Below, one piece after another: positions 18,222-26,763 of a stretch of 64,000 nt of DNA (positions within the stretch are counted from its first letter, which is position 1; each line of letters opens with the position of its first letter). The notes under the pieces were generated by a model that saw nothing but the letters and a program-made list of their open reading frames with translations, was not told the DNA's origin and made no database searches. A program made the translations under genes and the position numbers. The stretch comes from JBARDN01 sp050736695 (GTDB lineage Bacteria; Desulfobacterota; Binatia; Binatales; Binataceae), in NCBI GenBank assembly GCA_050736695.1, contig JBOHWH010000201.1:1-64000 (forward strand), given 5' to 3'.

Positions 18222-19241
18222 ATGGCGCCGCGAAAAAGGGCGCTCCCGCTCATCGCGATCAGCATGGGCGATCCCGCGGGCATCGGCGCCGAGGTAATCC
18301 TCAAATCGGCCGCGCGACTCGGCTCGCGGCGTGATGCGCCCGCGCTGATTGTCGTCGGTGATCTGGCGGTGATGACCGAAACGGCGCGGTGGCTGCGCAC
18401 GCGGATCAGGCCGATCGCGTGGAGTCCGGGCGAACCGCCGCCCGGGCGCGGCAAGCTCGGCGTGATGACGCGGACCGCGCTCAGCGCGCACGCGCGGCGA
18501 GTTGGCAAGCCTTCGATCGAAGGCGGTGATGCGTCGTTCAACTATGTCGTCGCGGGCGCAAAGATGGCGCTTAGCGGAGCGGCCGACGCTCTGGTCACCG
18601 CGCCGATCAGCAAACAGTGGTGGGACCGCTCTGGCCATCGCTATCCCGGCCATTCGGAGCTGCTGGCGCATCTCGGGCGGGTGCGTCGATGGCGCATGAT
18701 GTTCGCCGGGGATCATCTGAAGCTCGCGCTGGTGACGGTGCATATGGGGCTCGCGCGAGTCTCGAAAAAGCTGACGCGCGCCGGAGTGCTCGACACAATC
18801 GTGCTGCTTCGCGACCATATGCGCTCGCGGCTGGGTGTTGCGCGGCCGCGAATTGGAGTGTTGGGATTTAATCCCCATGCGGGCGAAAAAGGACTGTTTG
18901 GAAGCGAGGAAATTGCGGTGATCGAGCCGGCGATTGCGGCGGCGCGGCGCGCGGGAATCGATGCGTTCGGGCCGCTCGCGCCGGACACCGCCTTCATTCG
19001 CACAAAGGGCCGTTTCGGGTTCGACGCGGCGGTCGCGATGTACCATGATCAGGGATTGATCGCGCTCAAGACGCTGGAGTTTGATCGCGCGGTGAATGTT
19101 ACGTTGGGGATTCCATTTATCCGCACCTCGCCCGATCACGGCACCGCGCTGGATATCGCGGGCAAGGGCGTGGCGAATCCCTCGAGCATGTTGGCGGCGA
19201 TCGAGTACGCGGCGATCGCGGCGCGCGTTCGCAAGGATTGA
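18222..19241 (+). CDS. pdxA: 4-hydroxythreonine-4-phosphate dehydrogenase
   Basis: A 339-residue PdxA, which oxidises 4-phosphohydroxy-L-threonine in the DXP-dependent pyridoxal phosphate pathway. Signature segments are AISMGDPAGIGAEVILK at the start, ALVTAPISKQWW, the metal-binding YPGHSELLAHL and GFNPHAGEKGLFG, then DTAFIR and YHDQGLIALKT, and HGTALDIAGKGVANPSS near the C-terminus. The start at 18222 is 5 bases after the surA stop; further upstream in-frame starts lie inside surA. The family's metal ligands (three His) are all present. Confidence 0.95.
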   Translation: MAPRKRALPLIAISMGDPAGIGAEVILKSAARLGSRRDAPALIVVGDLAVMTETARWLRTRIRPIAWSPGEPPPGRGKLGVMTRTALSAHARRVGKPSIEGGDASFNYVVAGAKMALSGAADALVTAPISKQWWDRSGHRYPGHSELLAHLGRVRRWRMMFAGDHLKLALVTVHMGLARVSKKLTRAGVLDTIVLLRDHMRSRLGVARPRIGVLGFNPHAGEKGLFGSEEIAVIEPAIAAARRAGIDAFGPLAPDTAFIRTKGRFGFDAAVAMYHDQGLIALKTLEFDRAVNVTLGIPFIRTSPDHGTALDIAGKGVANPSSMLAAIEYAAIAARVRKD

Positions 19242-19255
19242 ACTTTAGAACCGCA

Positions 19256-22090
19256 ATGGCCGATAAAATCATAATCAAGGGCGCGCGCGAGCATAATCTC
19301 AAGGACATCGACCTCGAGATTCCGCGCGACAAGCTGGTAGTGATCACCGGGCTGTCGGGCTCGGGCAAATCTTCGCTGGCCTTCGACACTATCTACGCCG
19401 AGGGGCAGCGCCGCTACGTCGAGTCGTTGTCGGCGTATGCGCGGCAGTTTCTGGAGCAGATGGAGAAGCCCGATGTCGATTCGATCGAAGGGCTCTCGCC
19501 GGCGATCTCGATCGAGCAGAAAACGACTTCGCGCAATCCGCGTTCGACCGTCGGCACGATCACCGAGATCTACGACTATCTGCGGCTGCTGTTCGCGCGG
19601 ATCGGACACGCGTTTTGCTACAGCTGCGGACGCGAGATTTCGCAGCAGAGCGTCCAGCAGATCGTCGATCGCCTGATGGCATGGCCCGACGGCTCGCGGA
19701 TTCACGTGCTGGCGCCGATCGTGCGCGATCGCAAGGGCGAGTATAAAAAAGAGCTCTCAGAGATGCGGCGCGCCGGCTTTGTGCGCGTGAAGATAGACGG
19801 AAAGCTCTACGAGCTGGGCGAAGAGCCGGTGCTCAACAAGAACACCCGGCATACGATCGAGGTAATGGTCGATCGGCTGGCGATCCGCAAGGGAATTGAG
19901 AAGCGGCTGGCCGATTCGCTCGAGGTGGCGTTCAAGTACGGACAGGACCTACTCAAGGTCGAGCGGCTCGACGAGAAAAAAGGCGCCGAGGGGGTCTATT
20001 TCAGCCAACGCTTCGCGTGCGTCGAGTGCGGAATCTCGTATCCTGAGATCACACCGCGGATGTTTTCGTTCAACAGCCCGCACGGCGCGTGCACCGAGTG
20101 CTCCGGGATCGGATCGATCATGTATTTCGATCCGGAGCTGGTGGTACAGAACGAAGACTTGAGCATCTCCGACGGTGCGATCGCGCCGTGGGCTACGATG
20201 AATTATATGCAGCCGGTGCTTGAGGCGCTGGCGGCGCACTACAAGTTCAGCCTCGATACGCCATGGAAAAACATTCCGCCCAAGGTGCGCAAGTCGATTC
20301 TGGGCGGGTCCGGCGCGGAGGAGATCGAGTTCGCCTACCAGCGCGGACACCATCGCGCCGAATACTCGCGCGCCTTCGAGGGCGTGCTGCAATGGCTCGA
20401 TCGCCGTTACAAGGAGACCGAATCCGAGGGCATCCGCGAGGTCCTGGAAGGCTACATGAACATGCGGCCGTGCCCGTCGTGCGCGGGCGCGCGCCTCAAG
20501 AAGGAGAGCCTGTTCGTCCGTTTTCAGGGGAAATCGATTTCGGAAGTTACTGCGATGTCGATCAAGCAGGCGCTCGCGTTCTTCGCCGCGCCCAAGCTGA
20601 CCAGGCAGGAAACCGAGATCGGCAGGCTCATCCTGAAGGAAGTTCGCGAGCGGCTCTCTTTTCTCGCCGACGTGGGGCTCGATTATCTGACTATGGATCG
20701 CACCTCGGGCAGCCTTTCGGGCGGCGAGGGCCAGCGCATCCGGCTCGCCACGCAAATCGGCTCGAGCCTGGTCGGCGTGCTGTACATCCTCGACGAGCCC
20801 TCGATCGGGCTGCATCAGCGCGACAACCAGCGCCTGCTTGCGACGCTCAAGCGGTTGCGGGAGCTCGGCAACACCGTGCTGGTGGTCGAACACGATCGCG
20901 ATACGATGCTCGAGGCTGATCATCTGATCGACATGGGACCCGGCGCCGGCGCGCTCGGCGGATATGTGGTGGCGCAGGGCACGCCCGAGCAGGTGATCAG
21001 AAATCCGAAGTCGCTCACCGGAAAATATCTTTCTGGTGAAGTCGAGATCGAGGTGCCGCCGCGCAGGAGGCGGGCGACCGGCCGCACCCTGGTGATCAAG
21101 GGCGCGCGCGAAAACAACCTTCGCGATCTGACCGTTCAGTTTCCGCTTGGAGTCGTGACCTGTGTGACCGGCGTGTCGGGGTCGGGTAAATCGACGCTGG
21201 TGCTCGACACGCTCTATCGCGCGCTGGCGCAGAAGCTCAATCATTCGCGGGAGCGTTCGGGCGTGTTCAAATCAATCGAAGGCATCGAGCATCTGGATAA
21301 GATCGTCCATGTCGATCAGAGCCCGATCGGACGCACTCCGCGCTCGAACCCCGCGACTTACACTGGCCTGTTCACTCATATCCGTGAATTGTTCGCGCAG
21401 TTGCCCGAGGCTCGTATGCGCGGCTACGGGCCCGGCCGTTTCTCGTTCAACGTGAAGGGCGGGCGCTGCGAGTCGTGTGAGGGCGACGGGATTATCCGGA
21501 TCGAAATGCACTTCCTGCCCGACGTGTACGTGACCTGCGAGGTCTGCGCCGGAATGCGCTATAACCGCGACACGCTCGAAATCCAGTACAAGGGCAAAAA
21601 TATAGCCGAGGTGCTGAACATGACCGTCGCCGAGGCGGTCGAGTTCATGGGCTCGGTACCGCCGCTTCGGCAGAAGCTCGAAACGCTGCGCGACGTCGGA
21701 TTGGATTATATCCACCTCGGACAGTCAGCGACCACGCTGTCGGGCGGCGAGGCCCAGCGCATCAAGCTCGCCAAGGAGCTCTCGCGCCGCGCGACCGGCC
21801 GAACGCTCTACATTCTGGACGAGCCGACGACCGGATTGCATTTCGACGATATCAAGCGGCTGCTCGCGGTACTCGGCCGCCTGGCCGACGCGGGCAATAC
21901 GATTATCGTGATCGAGCATAACCTGGATGTGATCAAGACTTCCGACTACGTAATCGACCTCGGTCCCGAAGGCGGAGATCGCGGTGGTATGATTGTGGCA
22001 AAGGGCACGCCTGAAGAAGTCGCCGCGGCGCCAAACTCCTATACGGGACAGTTCCTGCGGCAAGCGCTGGCGCATCGCGCCGCCGCCTGA
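19256..22090 (+). CDS. uvrA: Excinuclease ABC subunit A
   Basis: A 944-residue UvrA, the damage-recognition ATPase of nucleotide excision repair. It has two ABC modules: Walker A VITGLSGSGKSSLAFDT (about 32-48) and VTGVSGSGKSTLVLDT (about 635), signatures SGSLSGGEGQRIRLA and ATTLSGGEAQRIKLA, and Walker B LYILDEPSIGLH and LYILDEPTTGLH. Zinc fingers are visible as CVECGISYP...CTECSGIG and CESCEGDGI...CEVCAGMRY. The ATG at 19256 begins the usual KIIIKGAREHNLKDI strand; a TTG at 19238 overlapping the pdxA stop is less likely. With mfd upstream, transcription-coupled repair genes are clustered. Confidence 0.97.
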   Translation: MADKIIIKGAREHNLKDIDLEIPRDKLVVITGLSGSGKSSLAFDTIYAEGQRRYVESLSAYARQFLEQMEKPDVDSIEGLSPAISIEQKTTSRNPRSTVGTITEIYDYLRLLFARIGHAFCYSCGREISQQSVQQIVDRLMAWPDGSRIHVLAPIVRDRKGEYKKELSEMRRAGFVRVKIDGKLYELGEEPVLNKNTRHTIEVMVDRLAIRKGIEKRLADSLEVAFKYGQDLLKVERLDEKKGAEGVYFSQRFACVECGISYPEITPRMFSFNSPHGACTECSGIGSIMYFDPELVVQNEDLSISDGAIAPWATMNYMQPVLEALAAHYKFSLDTPWKNIPPKVRKSILGGSGAEEIEFAYQRGHHRAEYSRAFEGVLQWLDRRYKETESEGIREVLEGYMNMRPCPSCAGARLKKESLFVRFQGKSISEVTAMSIKQALAFFAAPKLTRQETEIGRLILKEVRERLSFLADVGLDYLTMDRTSGSLSGGEGQRIRLATQIGSSLVGVLYILDEPSIGLHQRDNQRLLATLKRLRELGNTVLVVEHDRDTMLEADHLIDMGPGAGALGGYVVAQGTPEQVIRNPKSLTGKYLSGEVEIEVPPRRRRATGRTLVIKGARENNLRDLTVQFPLGVVTCVTGVSGSGKSTLVLDTLYRALAQKLNHSRERSGVFKSIEGIEHLDKIVHVDQSPIGRTPRSNPATYTGLFTHIRELFAQLPEARMRGYGPGRFSFNVKGGRCESCEGDGIIRIEMHFLPDVYVTCEVCAGMRYNRDTLEIQYKGKNIAEVLNMTVAEAVEFMGSVPPLRQKLETLRDVGLDYIHLGQSATTLSGGEAQRIKLAKELSRRATGRTLYILDEPTTGLHFDDIKRLLAVLGRLADAGNTIIVIEHNLDVIKTSDYVIDLGPEGGDRGGMIVAKGTPEEVAAAPNSYTGQFLRQALAHRAAA

Positions 22091-22211
22091 GGACTCCGAA
22101 ATCGGCGCTTGCTTCTCGACTCGCACCCGCCGTACGTATTATGACCGATAGTCAACGCTCAGGGTCAGATGGTTCATCAGAAGCGGGTGCGTGCGTTAGA
22201 GGGGGAAGATC

Positions 22212-23207
22212 GTGAAATCGGCCACACTCGCGCTTGTGCTGTGCGCGGCGATAATCTGCGGATGCACGTCGCAGGCGAGCGTGCAACAAGCGGCGGCGGA
22301 TGCGCGCAAAGCCGCGAACCAGGGCGCCTACAAGGCGGAGGCTGCGGATCTGAATCCGGTCGTCGATGCTGACTCGCAGGATCCGCAGGCGTACATGGCG
22401 CGCGCCTACGCGTACCTCGAAGCGGGAGAAAACCAGCGCGCGATCTCCGACGCGACGCGCGCCGTCGAGCTCGAGCCTGACGCGGCCTTTTATCTCCTGG
22501 CGCGGTCGCTTGGTTACGTCCGTGCCGGCGAATTCGATCGCGCGCTCGAAGATACCAACACCGCGATTCAGCTCGCACCGAACGCTGCCGGATGCTGGGG
22601 GCAGCGCGGGTTTGTCTACATGTCGATGGGCGATGGCCGCAGTGCTTTCGCCGATTTCACGCACGCGATCAAGCTCGATCCCAACTCGGTCATCTATCGC
22701 GTACAGCGCGGGTTCGCGCTCGGGATGCAGGGCCGCTACGCGGAAGCGCAGCGGGATTGGGAAACCGCGGTTCGGATGCGACCGGACTATGGACCGTCTT
22801 ACAGCGCGCTCGGATGGCTGCAAGCGACCTGTCCGGACGCGAAATTCCGCGACGCGAAGAAAGCCGTCGAAAATGCCAAACGTGGTGCGAAGCTGGGCGC
22901 TCCGACGATGCTGGCGGCGCTCGTGTCGGGCGGCGCCGTAGCCTCGGACGTCAAACCAAAGCCCGGGCAGGACCGACCGGCGCTGGCGTGGCCGCTTGAT
23001 GCGCTTGCGGCCGCATACGCAGAGGCGGGTGATTTCCGGCAGGCGGTCGCGGTGCAGCAGCAGGCAATCGCATGTAACCGTACGACGCCGAATCCGCTGG
23101 CCACGAAGGAGCAGAAGTTGCTCGCGCTCTATCAGCAGAAGCAACCTTATCGCGCGGGCTTCGATTCGGTGGTGCCGGAACTGCCCTGGATTTCGCTCCC
23201 GTCATAG
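22212..23207 (+). CDS. TPR-repeat lipoprotein
   Basis: A 331-residue lipoprotein. The lipobox IICGC places the lipidated Cys at residue 18 after a short hydrophobic leader. From about residue 35 to 210 there are five TPR-like helical pairs: AYMARAYAYLEAGENQRAIS, FYLLARSLGYVRAGEFDRAL, GCWGQRGFVYMSMGDGRSAF, IYRVQRGFALGMQGRYAEAQ and a fifth with WLQATCPDAKFRDAKKAV, which is Sel1/TPR-like. A last pair follows at about 260-290. The GTG start has a GGGGGAAG ribosome site. It is likely an envelope-complex scaffold. Its 3' end overlaps the convergent DUF488 gene by 61 bases. Confidence 0.8.
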   Translation: MKSATLALVLCAAIICGCTSQASVQQAAADARKAANQGAYKAEAADLNPVVDADSQDPQAYMARAYAYLEAGENQRAISDATRAVELEPDAAFYLLARSLGYVRAGEFDRALEDTNTAIQLAPNAAGCWGQRGFVYMSMGDGRSAFADFTHAIKLDPNSVIYRVQRGFALGMQGRYAEAQRDWETAVRMRPDYGPSYSALGWLQATCPDAKFRDAKKAVENAKRGAKLGAPTMLAALVSGGAVASDVKPKPGQDRPALAWPLDALAAAYAEAGDFRQAVAVQQQAIACNRTTPNPLATKEQKLLALYQQKQPYRAGFDSVVPELPWISLPS

Positions 23208-23743
23208 ACGATTCGGCCGTCCGCAACGCGGGCGAACGCAGAGAGTGCGTGCGGCGAGAGCTTACCGGCCGGCATGATGTGCTCGACGCGCCATCCGCGC
23301 GCAACCAGATTGTCCGAGATGATCCGCCGATGGCATCGCCACCACAGTCCTTCGGAGCACATGTACGCGGTGCGCGCGATCGTCGCGAGTTCGATCAACT
23401 CCGCCAAGCCTTGCGCGAATTCCGCGCTGTCGGTGTAGTCGGCGTAGGATCGAAACGCCGGATGCTTCCATGCGGAGTGCGGCGAATCGGCGCGCTTGCT
23501 GTGGCGCCGTCCGCCAAGGAGCTTGATCCATCGGTAGGTGATTCCCGCTCGTTCCAGAGACTGAGACAGCGCCTCCTGGTTGAACTGCGGCCATTTGCGC
23601 GAGGCCGGGAACGAGCGTACGTCGGCAAGGATCGCGATGCGATGCTGGCCAAGAAGTTCCAGGAATCGTTCGAGCGGGTGCGTCGAATGACCGACGGTGA
23701 AAATCCACAGCCGGTCGGACTCTGATTCTGATGCATCAGGCAT
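23147..23743 (-). CDS. DUF488 family protein
   Basis: A 198-residue protein with the DUF488 hallmarks: FTVGHSTHPLERFLELL near the start, ILADVRSFPASRKWPQFN, GITYRWIKLLGGRR, and the Cys/His-bearing CSEGLWWRCHRRIISD near residue 140. The family is small, cytoplasmic and uncharacterised; the conserved Cys, Arg and His residues suggest an enzyme, but none has been shown here. The C-terminal tail overlaps the 3' end of the TPR lipoprotein gene on the other strand. It is separated by 48 bases from the M16 peptidase pair but reads in the same direction. Confidence 0.85.
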   Translation of the reverse strand: MPDASESESDRLWIFTVGHSTHPLERFLELLGQHRIAILADVRSFPASRKWPQFNQEALSQSLERAGITYRWIKLLGGRRHSKRADSPHSAWKHPAFRSYADYTDSAEFAQGLAELIELATIARTAYMCSEGLWWRCHRRIISDNLVARGWRVEHIMPAGKLSPHALSAFARVADGRIVYDGSEIQGSSGTTESKPAR

Positions 23744-23791
23744 CGAATTAGTCTCCGCGGACTCCGTCGAACGTGCCCGCGGCGCCTCCGC

Positions 23792-25183
23792 TTACTTGGC
23801 CGCCGGTGCGCTGGAATCTCCCACCGCCACCTGCGAGAGCATCGTCTGGTTGATCGCGGCGTCCTTCAGATTGGCGACTACGATCAAAAGAATCGCGTCG
23901 GGGTGAAGATACTTGCGCGCCATATCCTGCACCTCCTGTTTGGTTACGGCCTGGATCAGCTTTGGGTAGCGATCGGCGTAGTCGAGTCCCAGGTTGTTGA
24001 GCTCGATGCTGAGCATGAAGCCGGCGATTGAGCTCTGCCGATCGAATTTCAGCGGAAAGCTTCCGATCAGAAACTTCTTGGCGCCGTCGAGCTCGGCGCC
24101 GGTAACCTGATGTTCCTGGATGGTGCGCATCTGTTCGAGGATGAGCTTGATCGCCTCGTTCGAGCTCGAATTCTTGGTTTGCAGCCTGATGCCGTAAGCG
24201 CCGGGAAACTTGCCGGCTTGAATCACGCTGCCGACGGAGTACGCAAGTCCGTGCTGGCTGCGCACGATCTGCACCAGCCGCGAGGCGAAGCCGCCGCCGC
24301 CGAAAATGTAGTTCATGACTTGCAGCTTGTAGAAGTCGGAGTTCGAACGCGCGATTCCGCCGAAGCCCATGATGATATTGGCCTGCTGCACGTTGCGATC
24401 GATGAGTTTGGCGTCGAGTCCTTTGGGCAGCGACAGCGCCGGAGGCGCGGCTTGTGGTGCGACAGTGCCGCGGAGGCCGTTGAGAGTTTCTTCAAGTGAA
24501 GATTTAATTTCGTCGGCGCGTACGTCACCGGTCACCGCGATCACCGCGCTGCCGAGCTTGTAGTATTCGTGGTAGAAAGCGCGCACGTCGCCGGGAGTAA
24601 GTTTCGCAACCGACTCCGCACTGCCGTCCTGCGGATGCCCATACGGCGATTGGCCGAACAGCGCTCTGCGGAACTTCACGCTGGCGGTGTAACCGGGCTC
24701 TTCTTCCTGCGCGTGGATTTCGGCGACCGTCTCCGCCCGTTTGCGCTCGATATCGGCATCGCGCAGACCCGGCTGCGTGAGAATTCCCGTCAGCAGCGCG
24801 AGCGTGTCGTTCTGATATTTCTTTAGCGAAGTGAAGTCGGCGACCGCGTAATCGCTGCTGGCGCTGATGCCGACCGAGCTGCCCATGTAATCGACTTTCT
24901 CGTTGAAATCGGCGGCGCTCAAGACTTTCGTCCCCTGCTCGATGCATCGCGCGGTCAGCGCGGCGAGGCCGCCCTTGCCCTCGGGATCGCGTCGCGCTCC
25001 GGCGTCGAACGCGATCGACACGGTCACCATTGGGAGCTGATGCTCTTCCGACACGAGCAGTACGGCGCCATTGGACAGCGTCATCCGCTTGATCTCGAGC
25101 GCGTGCGCGCGCGGCCCAGTCGCGGCGATTACGAAAATAACCGCGATTGCAACACCCACGAGCTGCAACCCGCGCCGGCTCAT
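23792..25183 (-). CDS. M16-family peptidase-like subunit lacking the zinc site
   Basis: A 463-residue exported protein with a signal peptide (LVGVAIAVIFVIAATGPRAHA) and the two-lobed pitrilysin fold: TLSNGAVLLVSEEHQLPMVT at the start of the N-lobe, ETVAEIHAQEEEPGY, and a C-lobe with FGGIARSNSDFY and FGGGGFASRLVQIVRSQHGL, the substrate-binding loop. At the position of the catalytic HxxEH it has GKGGLAALTARCIEQGT, so it cannot bind zinc by that motif. It overlaps the upstream active M16 gene by 4 bases (ATGA). Such pairs form heterodimers, with this as the non-catalytic subunit. Confidence 0.9.
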   Translation of the reverse strand: MSRRGLQLVGVAIAVIFVIAATGPRAHALEIKRMTLSNGAVLLVSEEHQLPMVTVSIAFDAGARRDPEGKGGLAALTARCIEQGTKVLSAADFNEKVDYMGSSVGISASSDYAVADFTSLKKYQNDTLALLTGILTQPGLRDADIERKRAETVAEIHAQEEEPGYTASVKFRRALFGQSPYGHPQDGSAESVAKLTPGDVRAFYHEYYKLGSAVIAVTGDVRADEIKSSLEETLNGLRGTVAPQAAPPALSLPKGLDAKLIDRNVQQANIIMGFGGIARSNSDFYKLQVMNYIFGGGGFASRLVQIVRSQHGLAYSVGSVIQAGKFPGAYGIRLQTKNSSSNEAIKLILEQMRTIQEHQVTGAELDGAKKFLIGSFPLKFDRQSSIAGFMLSIELNNLGLDYADRYPKLIQAVTKQEVQDMARKYLHPDAILLIVVANLKDAAINQTMLSQVAVGDSSAPAAK

Positions 25184-26634
25184 CGCACCACCTCGCCCTG
25201 GGCGGCTTCACTGAATGAGGCCTCGCCGATCACGTCGGAGTCGCGGACCCCGCCTCCCGATCCGCCGCCGCCCATTTCGTGCGGCAGGACGCCGGTCGGA
25301 ATCAACACGCCGACTGTTCGGTTGGTCTCGACCAGATATTTCCGCGCGACGCGCTGCACGTCCGCGGCGGTGACTTTGTCGATATTGGACAGATATTGAT
25401 CGACCATCTTGTAGCTGCCGAGCATCTCGTAAACCCCGAGCATCATCGCCTCCTGCAGAATCGAATCCTGCGAGAAGACGAACTCGGCCTGCTCGAGGTT
25501 TTTGGCCTTCTGCAATTCTTGCGCACCGACCGGCTTGTCGCGCAGCTCGGCGATTTCCTTGTCCGTCTCCGCGATCGTGTCATCGGTCTTCACGCCCGGC
25601 CGCATCTGCGCCGAAACGACGAACAGGTTCGGATCGAACGAAGTCAGGTCGTAGCCCGCACCGACCTCGACCACCATCCGCTTATCGACCACTAGTTTCT
25701 TGTACAGCCGCGAGCTTTTGCCGTCGGACAGAACCTCCGATGCGATCTCGAGTGCGAACGCGTCGGGGCTGTTGAGGTTCGGAACATGAAAGGCTTCTTC
25801 GAACGCCGGCAGATTGGCCGCGTGGCGCAGCTCGACGCGGCGCTCGCCGCGCTGCTCGGGTTCAACTTCAGGCATGGGCGGGGGTTTGGGTCCGTTCTTG
25901 ATCGCGCCAAAAGCCTCGCTGATCTGTTTCAGCACCTGGTCGGCGTTGAAATCGCCCACCACCACGATGATCGCGTTTTGCGGCGAGTAATAAATCTGGT
26001 GATACGCCAACGCGTCTTGCAGCGTCAGCCGCTGGATATCCTGCATCCATCCGATCACGGGCCAGTGGTACGGATGCTCGACGAACGCCGCCGCACGCAC
26101 CTGCTCGTCGAGCGCGTCCTCGGGCTGGTCGTCGGTGCGCAGGCGGCGCTCTTCGGCGACTACCGCGCGTTCCTTCTCGAACTCCTTCGGATCAAAATTC
26201 CCCATCCGGTCAGACTCGAGCGAGATCGGCACGCTCAGGCGATCGCGGTTGATGTTCTCGAAATACTCGGTGTAATCCGAGCTGGTCATCGCGTTGTCTT
26301 CGCCGCCGTTGGTCTGGATGATCTTCGAGAATTCCTCGGGGCCGAGTTTTCGGGTTCCCTTGAACATCAGATGCTCGATCAGATGCGAGATCCCGGTCTT
26401 GCCGAATTGCTCGTTACGCGAACCGACGTGATAGAACACGTTGAACGACGCGACCGGCGCCTTGTGATTCTCAAGCACGATCACCTTGAGCCCATTGGAC
26501 AGCGTTTCCGTCTTGACCGCATCGGTCATCCCGGCGCGTGCGGCGCCGGCGCCGATCAGCATGGCGGTAAGCATAAGGGGCAGAAGCCTGACGATAGGGA
26601 AAAAGGGATGGTTGCGCGGGAAGATGATTTTCAT
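25180..26634 (-). CDS. M16-family zinc peptidase, catalytic subunit
   Basis: A 484-residue exported zinc peptidase (pitrilysin/PqqL-like). A signal peptide (LLPLMLTAMLIGAGAARAG) precedes TLSNGLKVIVLENHKAPVAS. The zinc site HxxEH is complete in GISHLIEHLMFKGTRKL (about 82-98), and the downstream Glu lies in ERAVVAEERRLRTDD. The C-lobe has AFHVPNLNSPDAFALEI and SDGKSSRLYKKLVVDKRM. The two genes are translationally coupled. It probably degrades periplasmic peptides with its inactive partner. It is divergent from the VWA gene with a 129-base gap. Confidence 0.93.
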   Translation of the reverse strand: MKIIFPRNHPFFPIVRLLPLMLTAMLIGAGAARAGMTDAVKTETLSNGLKVIVLENHKAPVASFNVFYHVGSRNEQFGKTGISHLIEHLMFKGTRKLGPEEFSKIIQTNGGEDNAMTSSDYTEYFENINRDRLSVPISLESDRMGNFDPKEFEKERAVVAEERRLRTDDQPEDALDEQVRAAAFVEHPYHWPVIGWMQDIQRLTLQDALAYHQIYYSPQNAIIVVVGDFNADQVLKQISEAFGAIKNGPKPPPMPEVEPEQRGERRVELRHAANLPAFEEAFHVPNLNSPDAFALEIASEVLSDGKSSRLYKKLVVDKRMVVEVGAGYDLTSFDPNLFVVSAQMRPGVKTDDTIAETDKEIAELRDKPVGAQELQKAKNLEQAEFVFSQDSILQEAMMLGVYEMLGSYKMVDQYLSNIDKVTAADVQRVARKYLVETNRTVGVLIPTGVLPHEMGGGGSGGGVRDSDVIGEASFSEAAQGEVVR

Positions 26635-26763
26635 GACGAATAACCATCTAACGCTGTGGCTTGGCGTGGAGTCAAGAAAGCCAGTGGAGCCGGGCTCATT
26701 TGCCTTGCGCCAGCAAATTGCATCGCGGGGCGTGAGTTTGCCACAATCAAGCTTAGAAACGCG

